A stretch of DNA of 17,196 bases, taken from assembly GCA_900540095.1 (NCBI GenBank), contig UQEO01000038.1, forward strand, positions 1 to 17,196, written 5' to 3'. The position numbers were made by a program, and so were the translations under genes. Position 1 is the first letter of the stretch. Every line of letters begins with the position of its first letter. Below, one piece after another: positions 5,524-12,843 of the stretch. This DNA comes from an uncultured Collinsella sp. (GTDB taxonomy: Bacteria > Actinomycetota > Coriobacteriia > Coriobacteriales > Coriobacteriaceae). The notes beneath the pieces are model-generated. The model had not been told where the DNA came from, made no database searches, and saw only the letters and a list, made by a program, of their open reading frames with translations.

Positions 5524-8500
5524 CTACTTCACACCGCGTCCCAGGCGCTCAGCGACCGACGCCACGGCACTCTCGTCGACCGAGCCGCAGCTCACGCAGC
5601 CGTCATGGGCACGCATCTGGCCAGTGACCTCGTCCATCGCGAGCGGCGCCACCTTCTCGAGCTTAAAGCCCTTACCGGCGCGCATGTTCTCCTTGGCCAC
5701 GCTAATCATGAGCTTAATACGGTTGAGCTGGTTGACCTCGGACGCACCGGGGTCGTAGTCCACCGCGACGATATTGCTCTCGGGGTGCTGACGGCGCAGC
5801 TCCTTGATCACGGCCTTGCCCACCACGTGATTGGGCAGGCACGCGAAGGGCTGCGTGCAGATGATGTTGGGCGCACCGTGGTCAATCAGATCGAGCATCT
5901 CGGCCGTGAGTAACCAGCCCTCGCCCATGTTGTTGCACACCGAAAGCACCGCACGAGCCTTGTCCGCCATGGTGCCAATGCGCTCGGGCGCCTCGAAACG
6001 GCGGGACTTTTCGAGCATCTCCTCCACCGGCGTGCGCATCCAGTCCACCAGCTTAATGAGTGCCTGCATGCTAGCGCGCGCCGTGGCAGAGCTTCCCAGC
6101 TCGTCTTTTTGCAGCTCGGCATTGCTCATGGAGTACAGGAAGAAGTCGAGCAGGCCCGGCACCACAGCCTCGCAGCCCTCGCGCTCAATGACATCGACCA
6201 CGTGGTTGTTGGCCGTGGGGTGGAACTTGACCAGGATCTCGCCGACCACGCCCACGCGCGGCTTGGTGCCCTCGCCCACGAGCGGCATGGTGTCGAACGC
6301 GCGGATGGCCTCACGCGCAAGCTTGGTGTAGTTGTGCCTGTTGAACTTGGGCGCCAGCTTGCGGGCGCGCGCCATGTACTCCTCGTAGAGCGCGTTGGCG
6401 GCGCCGGGCGTGGCCTCGTACGGGCGGCAACGATAGAGCATCTGCATCATCACGTCGCCAAAGAGCACCGCGTAGACTGCCTGCTTAAGCAGCGCCGGCG
6501 TAATCTTAAAGCCGGGGTTATCCTCGCCGAGCGCCACGGCCGAAAGCGAGATCACCGGGATCTCGGGGTGGCCGCTCTCGCGCAGGGCCTTGCGGATGAG
6601 TGCGATGTAGTTGGTGGCACGGCAGCCGCCGCCGGTCTGGCTGATAACCACGGCCGTCTTGGACAGGTCGTACCGGCCGCTCTCGATGGCCTCCATAATC
6701 TGGCCCGTTACCAGAATCGACGGGTAGCAAATGTCATTGTTCACATAGCGCAGGCCAGCCTCGACAGCGTCGTGATCGGTCGAGGGCAGCAGCTCCAAGT
6801 TGTAGCCAGCACCACGGAACACCTCTTTGACCAGGTCAAAGTGGATCGGCGCCATCTGCGGGCACAGGATGGTGTAGCCCTCCTCGCGCATCTGCTCGGT
6901 AAAGGGCACCTTGGGCCACGCGGTCGAAGCGCTCTCGCGCTGAGCCTCAAACGTGTACTTGCGGCTCGCGAACGCGGGGGCATCCGTAGAGGGCGCCACC
7001 GGCGCGGCATCGCCCTGCTCGTAGGCCTCGCCCGCGGCCGTGGCCTCGGGCAAGCGCTCGGCCTCCTGGTCCTTGAGCGCTGCCATGAGCGAGCGGATGC
7101 GGATGCGCGCGGCACCCAGGTTGGACACCTCGTCGATCTTGAGCACGGTGTAGATCTTGCCGCTGGCCTCCAGAATCTCCTGCACCTGGTCGGTGGTCAG
7201 AGCGTCCAGGCCGCAGCCGAAAGAGTTGAGCTGAATCAGGTCCAGGTCGTTGCGCATCGTCACAAAACGGGCGACGGCGTACAGGCGGCTGTGGTACATC
7301 CACTGGTCGACGACGCGAATCGGACGCTCGGGCTTCACCAGGTGCGCGAGCGAATCCTCGGTAAAGACCGCAAAGCCAAAGCTCGAGATAAGCTCAGGCA
7401 GGGCGTGGTTGATCTCGGGGTCGTTATGGTAAGGACGGCCGGCGAGTACGATGCCATGGCCGCCGTGGTCCTCGACCCACTTAAGGGCCTCCTCGCCCAT
7501 GGTCTGGATATCCTCGTGGAAGCGCGCATCGGCCTCAAAAGCAGCGTTGACGGCGGCATCGACCTCGGAGCGTGTGATCTTTGGACCGCGCACGCGACCG
7601 CGACCGGCTTGCGCATCGGCCACGCGGTCGACGGCGAGCACCTGGTACAGGCGGCGCTTGAGCTCGGTCTTGTCGTGATAGGGCACAAACGGGTACAGGA
7701 ACTCGATGTTCTGCTCGCGGATCTCATCGATGTTGAGCGCCAGCGCCGTGGGGTAACTCATGACGATGGGGCAGTTGTAGCAGTTACCGGCGGTCGGGTC
7801 CTCCTTGCGCTCCCAGCGCACGCACGGCATCCAAATGAAGTCGACGTCACGGTCAATAAGGTTCATCACGTGGCCGTGGCTCATCTTGGCCGGATAGCAC
7901 ACGCTCTCGGACGGCATGGACTCGATGCCCGCCTGGTAGGTCTTTTTGCTCGACTGGTCGGACAGCTGCACGCTAAAGCCCAGGCGCGTAAAGAACGCAT
8001 GCCAGAAGGGGTAGTTCTCGTACATGTTGAGTGCGCGCGGGATGCCGACGGTGCCGCGCGGGGCCTCGTCGGGGCTCAGCACCTCACGGTTAAACAGCAG
8101 ATCGTTTTTCTTTTTGAAGAGGTTGGGGGCCTCGGTCTTCTGCTTTTTGTGGCCGGCGCCCTTCTCGCAGCGGTTGCCGGTGATAAAGCGCCTGCCGCCG
8201 CCAAAGTCGTTGACGGTGAGCTGGCAGTTGTTGGAGCAACGGCCGCAGCGGACATGCTTTTGCGTCACGGTGAGGTGCGCGATGTCCTCGGCCGAAAGGA
8301 TGGTCGAGGTGCCATCGGCGCCGGCGCGATCGCGGGCGAGCAGGGCAGCACCATAGGCACCCATGCAGCCGGCGATGTCGGGACGCACGGCATGGACGCC
8401 GGTGAGCTGCTCAAACGCGCGCAGCGTGGCATCGGACATAAAGGTGCCGCCCTGGACGATTACCTGGCTACCGATCTCCTTGGGGTCGCGCAGCTTAATG

Positions 8501-10302
8501 ACCTTGAACAGGGCGTTCTTGATGACGGAATAGGACAGGCCGGCCGCGATGTCGCCCACCGTGGCGCCTTCCTTTTGCGCCTGCTTGACGCGCGAGTTCA
8601 TAAAGACCGTGCAGCGGCTGCCCAGGTCGACGGGAGCCTTAGCGTGGATGGCGGCATCGGCGAACGCGCGCACGTCCATGTTCATAGACACGGCGAAACT
8701 CTCGATAAAGCTGCCGCAGCCCGACGAGCAAGCCTCGTTGAGCATGATGTGCTCGATGACGCCGTCCTTGACGCGCAGACACTTCATGTCCTGGCCGCCA
8801 ATGTCCAGGATAAACTCGACGCCGGGCAGGAATGCCTTGGCGCCGCGCAGGTGCGCGACGGTCTCGATCTCGCCGGAATCGGCCTTGAGGGCCTCGATGA
8901 GCAGTGCCTCGCCGTAGCCCGTGGTGGTCACGTGGCCGATGGTGCAGCCGGCGGGGATGTGGTTGTAGAAATCGGCCATGATGACCTTGGCCGTGCCCAG
9001 GATGTCACCGTTGTTGTTGCCGTACCAGGTGTGCAACAGCTGGCCGTCCTCGCCCACGAGCGCGGCCTTCATGGTGGTGGAACCGGCGTCGATACCGATG
9101 AACACGCGGCCGGTGTAGCCGTCGAGCTTACCCTTGGGGACGACCTCGGTGTCGTGGCGAGTCTTGAACTCGGCAAAATCCTCGTCGGTGGCAAAGAGCG
9201 GATCCAGGCGCTCGACCTCGGCACCCTGCGTGTCACCCAAGCTGTCGATGGCCTCGATGAGCTGCGGGAACGTGCTGAGCTTGTTGGACTCGTGCGCCAT
9301 GGCGGCGCCGCTCGCCACAAACAGGTGAGCGTTTTGGGGCACAATGCGGTGCTCTTCGTCCAGGTTGAGCGTGAGGTAGAAGCGGTGGCGCAGCTCAGAG
9401 AGATACTGCAGCGGGCCGCCCAGGAAGGCGACGTTGCCGCGAATGGGACGGCCGCACGCCAGACCCGAGATGGTCTGGGTCACGACGGCTTGGAAGATGG
9501 AGGCCGCCACGTCCTCGGAGCGGGCGCCCTCGTTGAGCAGCGGCTGGACGTCGGTCTTGGCAAAAACGCCGCAGCGGCTGGCGATGGGATAGATGGTGGT
9601 GGCGTTGGCCGCGAGTTCGTTAAGGCCGCTGGCGTCGGTGTGCAGCAGGGTTGCCATCTGGTCGATGAACGCGCCCGTACCGCCGGCACAGGTGCCGTTC
9701 ATGCGCTGCTCGATGCCGTTGTCGAAGTAGATGATCTTGGCGTCCTCGCCGCCCAGCTCGATGGCGACATCGGTGGCCGGAATGAGGGTCTCGACGGCAC
9801 GCTTGCTGGCGATGACCTCCTGGACAAACTCCAGGTCGAGCCACTGGGACAGCAGCAGGCCGCCCGAGCCGGTAATGGCGCAGGTCATCTGGGCCGTCGG
9901 CAGCACGGTCGCAGCGCCCTCGAACAGGTCGCGGGCGCAGGCGCGGACGTCGGTGTGGTGGCGCTGGTACTTGGCGTAGACAATCTGGTTGTCGTCGTTG
10001 AGCACAGCGAGCTTAACGGTGGTGGAGCCCACGTCGATGCCCAAGTGCAGGTTGCCACGAGCGTTCTCGGGGTTGAAGATCGCGCCTTCGGGGGTGTGGG
10101 CGGCGGCTACGGGCTCAGCGGCGGTGGCGGGCTCGCTAGCGACGGACGTCTCCCCTGCCGCGTTCTTGGCATCGGCAACTGCCTCGGCAACTTTCTCGGC
10201 AGCTGCGGTCGCGGCCTTCTGCGCGGCATCCACCACGGCGGGTGCAGCCTCACGCGCGGCAGCGACCATACGGTCCTTAATGCCCTCGACGAGTTTGCTC
10301 AT
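5524..10302 (-). CDS. Fused 2-hydroxyacyl-CoA dehydratase activase/dehydratase-like protein (1592 aa)
   Basis: Domains in order: an Ala-rich helical N-terminus (1-70, probably a linker or coiled coil); activase module 1 (85-340) with GIDVGSTTVK and cluster cysteines Cys205 (CAGGTGAF) and Cys244; activase module 2 (400-655) with GIDAGSTTMK, Cys525 (EACSSGCG) and Cys564; a CGRCSNNC cysteine cluster at 686-693; an activase-associated region (about 740-1050); and a C-terminal HgdB-like dehydratase region ending in a CVSCGSV tail. HgdC-type activases bind one [4Fe-4S] between two subunits and use ATP to drive an electron into a dehydratase or double-cubane partner. Here two activase modules in one chain could form that dimer internally. 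The substrate is unknown; roles in amino-acid fermentation or other low-potential reductions are possible. The ATG at 10302 has AGAGGAG upstream. It follows a TetR gene by 11 bp, so it is probably co-transcribed. It is cytoplasmic and oxygen-sensitive by family. Confidence 0.9.
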   Translation of the reverse strand: MSKLVEGIKDRMVAAAREAAPAVVDAAQKAATAAAEKVAEAVADAKNAAGETSVASEPATAAEPVAAAHTPEGAIFNPENARGNLHLGIDVGSTTVKLAVLNDDNQIVYAKYQRHHTDVRACARDLFEGAATVLPTAQMTCAITGSGGLLLSQWLDLEFVQEVIASKRAVETLIPATDVAIELGGEDAKIIYFDNGIEQRMNGTCAGGTGAFIDQMATLLHTDASGLNELAANATTIYPIASRCGVFAKTDVQPLLNEGARSEDVAASIFQAVVTQTISGLACGRPIRGNVAFLGGPLQYLSELRHRFYLTLNLDEEHRIVPQNAHLFVASGAAMAHESNKLSTFPQLIEAIDSLGDTQGAEVERLDPLFATDEDFAEFKTRHDTEVVPKGKLDGYTGRVFIGIDAGSTTMKAALVGEDGQLLHTWYGNNNGDILGTAKVIMADFYNHIPAGCTIGHVTTTGYGEALLIEALKADSGEIETVAHLRGAKAFLPGVEFILDIGGQDMKCLRVKDGVIEHIMLNEACSSGCGSFIESFAVSMNMDVRAFADAAIHAKAPVDLGSRCTVFMNSRVKQAQKEGATVGDIAAGLSYSVIKNALFKVIKLRDPKEIGSQVIVQGGTFMSDATLRAFEQLTGVHAVRPDIAGCMGAYGAALLARDRAGADGTSTILSAEDIAHLTVTQKHVRCGRCSNNCQLTVNDFGGGRRFITGNRCEKGAGHKKQKTEAPNLFKKKNDLLFNREVLSPDEAPRGTVGIPRALNMYENYPFWHAFFTRLGFSVQLSDQSSKKTYQAGIESMPSESVCYPAKMSHGHVMNLIDRDVDFIWMPCVRWERKEDPTAGNCYNCPIVMSYPTALALNIDEIREQNIEFLYPFVPYHDKTELKRRLYQVLAVDRVADAQAGRGRVRGPKITRSEVDAAVNAAFEADARFHEDIQTMGEEALKWVEDHGGHGIVLAGRPYHNDPEINHALPELISSFGFAVFTEDSLAHLVKPERPIRVVDQWMYHSRLYAVARFVTMRNDLDLIQLNSFGCGLDALTTDQVQEILEASGKIYTVLKIDEVSNLGAARIRIRSLMAALKDQEAERLPEATAAGEAYEQGDAAPVAPSTDAPAFASRKYTFEAQRESASTAWPKVPFTEQMREEGYTILCPQMAPIHFDLVKEVFRGAGYNLELLPSTDHDAVEAGLRYVNNDICYPSILVTGQIMEAIESGRYDLSKTAVVISQTGGGCRATNYIALIRKALRESGHPEIPVISLSAVALGEDNPGFKITPALLKQAVYAVLFGDVMMQMLYRCRPYEATPGAANALYEEYMARARKLAPKFNRHNYTKLAREAIRAFDTMPLVGEGTKPRVGVVGEILVKFHPTANNHVVDVIEREGCEAVVPGLLDFFLYSMSNAELQKDELGSSATARASMQALIKLVDWMRTPVEEMLEKSRRFEAPERIGTMADKARAVLSVCNNMGEGWLLTAEMLDLIDHGAPNIICTQPFACLPNHVVGKAVIKELRRQHPESNIVAVDYDPGASEVNQLNRIKLMISVAKENMRAGKGFKLEKVAPLAMDEVTGQMRAHDGCVSCGSVDESAVASVAERLGRGVK

Positions 10303-10313
10303 TGTCTCTCCTC

Positions 10314-11024
10314 TTAGTTGTTGGACTCGACGGCTGCGGCGGTGTCGGCCGCGTCCTCGAGCTGCAGGTTCAATAGCTTCATGCCGTATTCCGGCACGTT
10401 GATATCGATGGGTTGGCCATACAGGTCACCAGGGCGCACAAAAGCGAGCACCGTCATAATGCGCGCCATGGCCTCGGGCGATTCGGTGAGCCCACGCTCA
10501 AACCAGCGCTGAATCATGCCGACCTCGGCACTCACGACGTAGGTGACGTAGTAGTCAAAGAACGTGCCCAGCGCCAGGCCCAAAATGCCCGTCTGCGCAC
10601 GCGGCACCACAGCCTCACGCGCGGTGTCGATGATCCTTTTAATGAAGGCCTGGTCGCCGCCCGGACCCAGCAGCGCACCGATTAAGTCGCGGTTGGCCGC
10701 AAGATAACGCAGCAGCTCAACCGAACCGGGTGCCGGCTCGAGCTCATCGATGTTGTGATAGAGGTCGGGCAGCTGAGCTGCGGTGATGAGCTCAATGCGC
10801 TCACGGATCTCGGCCAGCAAGCCGTCCTCGATTTGATTGATAAAGTCGGGGATATCGCGGTAATGCGAATAGAACGTGCGACGCGTAAGGCCAGCGCGCT
10901 CGGTGAGCGACGCGACATTAATGCGCGAAAGGTCGCCGCTTTCGGCAAGCTCGCTGGCAAGTGCCTGGCGAAGGGCACGCTGCGAGCGAAGGGACCGGCG
11001 ATCGCATTTCTCGAGCTGGGACAA
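10314..11024 (-). CDS. TetR-family regulator, TTG start, upstream of the dehydratase gene
   Basis: A 236-residue protein. The helix-turn-helix lies at about 35-58 (INVASLTERAGLTRRTFYSH), followed by YRDIPDFINQIEDGL as in TetR/AcrR repressors, then an all-helical ligand domain. The TTG at 11024 is chosen because a strong AAGGAGG lies four bases upstream. The nearby ATG is out of frame. It probably represses its own operon, including the 1592-residue dehydratase, through the palindrome at 11076-11090 that overlaps the predicted promoter. The ligand is unknown; an acyl-CoA or fermentation intermediate would fit but is only a guess. Confidence 0.88.
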   Translation of the reverse strand: MSQLEKCDRRSLRSQRALRQALASELAESGDLSRINVASLTERAGLTRRTFYSHYRDIPDFINQIEDGLLAEIRERIELITAAQLPDLYHNIDELEPAPGSVELLRYLAANRDLIGALLGPGGDQAFIKRIIDTAREAVVPRAQTGILGLALGTFFDYYVTYVVSAEVGMIQRWFERGLTESPEAMARIMTVLAFVRPGDLYGQPIDINVPEYGMKLLNLQLEDAADTAAAVESNN

Positions 11025-11075
11025 GCGTCCTCCTTGTTACTCAACCTGTGCGCTATTGCACAGTGCGAGTATTAT

Positions 11076-11090
11076 TGCACACCGTGTGCA
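11076..11090. promoter_or_regulatory. Palindromic operator of the TetR-dehydratase operon
   Basis: Perfect 15-bp palindrome TGCACAC-C-GTGTGCA. On the minus strand it lies between a TTGATG (-35 like, 11089-11094) and TAATAC (-10 like, 11069-11074), so a bound repressor would block polymerase. A related half-palindrome, TTGCACAGTGCGA, lies at about 11056-11068. Both are 30-65 bp before the TetR start codon. Confidence 0.65.
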
Positions 11091-11116
11091 TCAACACGTA
11101 AAGGCAATATTTTGGA

Positions 11117-11145
11117 TGTGACAAAGGGACAGTCCCTTTGTCACA
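11117..11145. repeat. Hairpin repeat, copy 1 (13-bp perfect arms)
   Basis: TGTGACAAAGGGA and its exact complement flank a CAG loop. The same hairpin recurs at 11842-11870, and a relative with the core AAGGAACAGTTCCTTT at 11520-11564. It looks like a REP-type intergenic element. No T tract follows, so it is not a classic terminator. Confidence 0.8.
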
Positions 11146-11200
11146 ACCCACCTGGCTTTTGGAGCGGCATTACCGATTGTCCAAAATGTCATTCGTGGGT
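11146..11200. other. Nested inverted repeats next to hairpin copy 1
   Basis: Outer arms ACCCAC (11146-11151) and GTGGGT (11195-11200) enclose inner arms TTTTGGA (11157-11163) and TCCAAAA (11180-11186). It could fold as a branched or elongated RNA stem or be part of the repeat element. No family is recognised. Confidence 0.4.
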
Positions 11201-11273
11201 AGAATAATGTCGACGGCAGCCCAAGTTCTGCAAAGCTGGGCAGCGCCGTTGTTTGCATTAGGGGGTCAACGCC

Positions 11274-11399
11274 TTAGCGGCGGCGACCCCTTCTGTTGCG
11301 CTTCGAACGCTGCTTGAGTGCCTCGGAAAGGCCGACAAGCGCCGTGAAGAACGAGACCAAAGCGGTCAGAAGTCTCACGAAATCAATCAAATCGGTCAT
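11274..11399 (-). CDS. Small hydrophobic/basic peptide (41 aa), toxin-like
   Basis: ATG at 11399 and TAA at 11274-11276, with a near-perfect GGGAGGTGAT site upstream, far stronger than chance. The 41-residue product has an acidic start (MTDLIDF), one hydrophobic or amphipathic helix (VRLLTALVSFFTALVGLSEAL) broken here only for description as residues 8-28, and a tail of Arg and Lys (KQRSKRNRRGRRR). One membrane helix plus a basic tail is the build of type I toxin peptides and of small membrane regulators. The stop codon sits in a GGGGTC...GACCCC hairpin (about 11261-11295). A LexA-box-like dyad lies about 90-105 bp upstream. No antisense RNA promoter could be identified with confidence. Translation is well supported; the role is inferred. 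It could equally be a small membrane protein of unknown type. Confidence 0.7.
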   Translation of the reverse strand: MTDLIDFVRLLTALVSFFTALVGLSEALKQRSKRNRRGRRR

Positions 11400-11489
11400 G
11401 GGCATCACCTCCCATCAGATGGAGGGCGTTGCCCGGCACATGGAACTGCCGCCAACAGTATCAATTCTATCAAAGCGCAGTTAGATATG

Positions 11490-11503
11490 CGAATGTTTGT
11501 TCG
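11490..11503. promoter_or_regulatory. LexA (SOS)-box-like dyad
   Basis: On the minus strand the 14 bp read CGAACAAACATTCG. This is one base from the CGAAC-N4-GTTCG dyad used by Gram-positive and actinobacterial LexA. It lies upstream of the 41-residue peptide gene and next to a weak candidate promoter (TAGAAT at 11464-11469). A single box with one mismatch can occur by chance. Confidence 0.4.
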
Positions 11504-11519
11504 TATTTCAGAAGAGCGG

Positions 11520-11564
11520 AGCTCGGGTACGGCGAAGGAACAGTTCCTTTGCCGTACCCGAGCT
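11520..11564. repeat. Long hairpin repeat (21-bp arms, one wobble)
   Basis: The arms run 11520-11540 and 11544-11564 around a CAG loop. All pairs are Watson-Crick except one G-T. The centre, AAGGAACAGTTCCTTT, resembles the centres of the hairpins at 11117 and 11842, while the outer arm (AGCTCGGGTACGGC) differs. Confidence 0.8.
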
Positions 11565-11841
11565 TGTCGCCGAACTGCCACCTACATTTTTCGAGTTATT
11601 CGGCCACGCTGCTAGTTCTGTATAAATGCACCGCCGGGATTATCTGAGGGTTTTTGTCCTTATTTGAGCGCATACATGCCCATTTGCGCACTTACGACAC
11701 CGAATCAAACACCATTAGAGGTATGAATGTTCCCGAGAGGGCATCTTTAGCCATTTAACGACCTCCGACAGGCCGAATAACTCAAAATTTGTTGGTGGCG
11801 AAAGCGAGACAGTCCTATACGCCAAAAGCCGGCATCTCCCA

Positions 11842-11870
11842 TGTGACAGAGGGGCTGTCCCTTTGTCACA
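11842..11870. repeat. Hairpin repeat, copy 2, abutting the HAD stop codon
   Basis: TGTGACAGAGGGG and TCCCTTTGTCACA pair over 13 positions with two G-T wobbles around a CTG loop. It begins at the base after the HAD gene stop (11871-11873), so it may protect or end that transcript. There is no T tract. Beyond it GGCTTTTGG recurs in inverted orientation relative to copy 1. Confidence 0.75.
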
Positions 11871-12728
11871 TTATTCGATGACGGTGCGGGAGTTTTGCTT
11901 GTGCATGGTGGCGAGCATGTGTTTGGGAACGGCGTGGACCATGCAACTGCCGATAGTCGCGCTCGCGGCGGCCTTGGCTGCATCGCTTGCGTTTTTGGTC
12001 GCGTAGCTGTGACGAAAACGATTGAGCATGGCGATATCGTTGCCGCCGTCGCCGTAGACCGCGACCTCATCCTCGGCAATACCGTAGTAGCCCGCCAGCC
12101 AGGCCACGCTCTCGCCCTTGTTGCACGCCACGTCCGTGATCTCGAACATCACCGGATCGAACGGCGCGTTGACCACGCGGTCCGATCGCTCGGCCAAATA
12201 TGCTTTAAGGTCACGCTCCAGCTCGGGCGAGGTCACGCGGCAGTTGATCTTGCACACATCGTGGCGCAGGATGTCACCGATCGACTGGTCGAAATATTGC
12301 TCCTCGTGATACCCGCCACGTGCACGCATGCCACGCATCACGATACGCTTGATAGGGCTGTCCTTTTTAAAGCCCGCCTGATGCATCTCGAACGAGCCGC
12401 TCGAGAACATGCCATCGGGCGTGGAGCAATCAAAGCAAATGTCCGGAAACTCCTTGAGCAGTTCCTCGGTGATCTGCGGGTCAATGGTCCAGGTTTTGAG
12501 CACCTCGCCATGACTGTCGCGCACGATGGATCCATTGGAGCAGCAGGCGTCAAGCGCCAGGCCCGTAAAGCCATGCTCGCCGATCGGCAGCGTCGAGCGT
12601 CCGGTCGCGGGAACCACATGCAGGCCAGCTTCGGTCAGCTCGCGAATGGCACGGCGGATGGTCCCATCCGCCTCATGCAGGGCGTTCAGCAGCGTTCCGT
12701 CTAAGTCACTCGCAAACATCTTGATCAT
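11871..12728 (-). CDS. Cof-type HAD-superfamily phosphatase
   Basis: A 285-residue protein of usual Cof-family size. Motif I is SDLDGTLLN, with Asp8 the nucleophile and Asp10 the acid/base. Motif II falls near ATGRS, a Lys follows in the DVACNKGESV region, and motif IV is GDGGNDIAML, binding Mg2+. The middle carries the type IIB cap. Such enzymes hydrolyse phosphate from sugar phosphates, nucleotides, or cofactors such as pyridoxal phosphate or FMN; the substrate cannot be told. The start is placed at ATG 12728, directly before MIKMFASDLDG. The frame is open further upstream, but the extension (Arg/Ser-rich) lies in a perfect hairpin and resembles no family. That hairpin ends one base before this ATG and contains the ribosome binding site GAAGGAG, suggesting translational control. 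Confidence 0.9.
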   Translation of the reverse strand: MIKMFASDLDGTLLNALHEADGTIRRAIRELTEAGLHVVPATGRSTLPIGEHGFTGLALDACCSNGSIVRDSHGEVLKTWTIDPQITEELLKEFPDICFDCSTPDGMFSSGSFEMHQAGFKKDSPIKRIVMRGMRARGGYHEEQYFDQSIGDILRHDVCKINCRVTSPELERDLKAYLAERSDRVVNAPFDPVMFEITDVACNKGESVAWLAGYYGIAEDEVAVYGDGGNDIAMLNRFRHSYATKNASDAAKAAASATIGSCMVHAVPKHMLATMHKQNSRTVIE

Positions 12729-12782
12729 GGGCGTGCCTCTCCTTCGTCTGCACGATATTGTAGACGAAGGAGAGGCACGCCC
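12729..12782 (-). promoter_or_regulatory. Perfect 21-bp hairpin covering the HAD ribosome binding site
   Basis: The arms are 12729-12749 and 12762-12782, with three further possible pairs inwards (one wobble), leaving a six-base loop CGATAT. In the mRNA the 3' arm carries GAAGGAGAGG and ends immediately at the ATG. When folded, the ribosome binding site would be paired. No T tract follows, so it is not an obvious terminator of the MFS gene upstream. Confidence 0.75.
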
Positions 12783-12843
12783 AAACAATGCCGTCACGAC
12801 GCGACGTGCCACTGCCTTCACAAATTCACGGTGCCCCAGCGCG

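Larger units (their letters stand above)
11400..11870. other. Non-coding stretch between the small peptide gene and the HAD gene
   Basis: It holds the upstream region of the small peptide, the LexA-like dyad, the 21-bp-arm hairpin at 11520-11564 and hairpin copy 2 at 11842-11870. Between about 11565 and 11840 no gene, tRNA or clear signal is recognised. The short plus-strand frame at 11429-11647 has no family features or ribosome binding site. Confidence 0.5.

Noticed and set aside
6109..10317. A 1402-codon open frame on the plus strand
   Set aside because: It lies wholly antisense to the dehydratase gene. GC-rich codon bias leaves the opposite strand free of stops; the product is low-complexity and rich in Val, Asp, His and Gly, with no known domain.
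11895..12704. A 269-codon plus-strand frame
   Set aside because: Antisense shadow of the HAD phosphatase, rich in His and Ala without a domain.
12729..12821. N-terminal extension of the HAD protein
   Set aside because: The extra 31 codons run through a perfect hairpin and give an Arg/Ser-rich stretch unlike the family, which starts just before the DLDGT motif.
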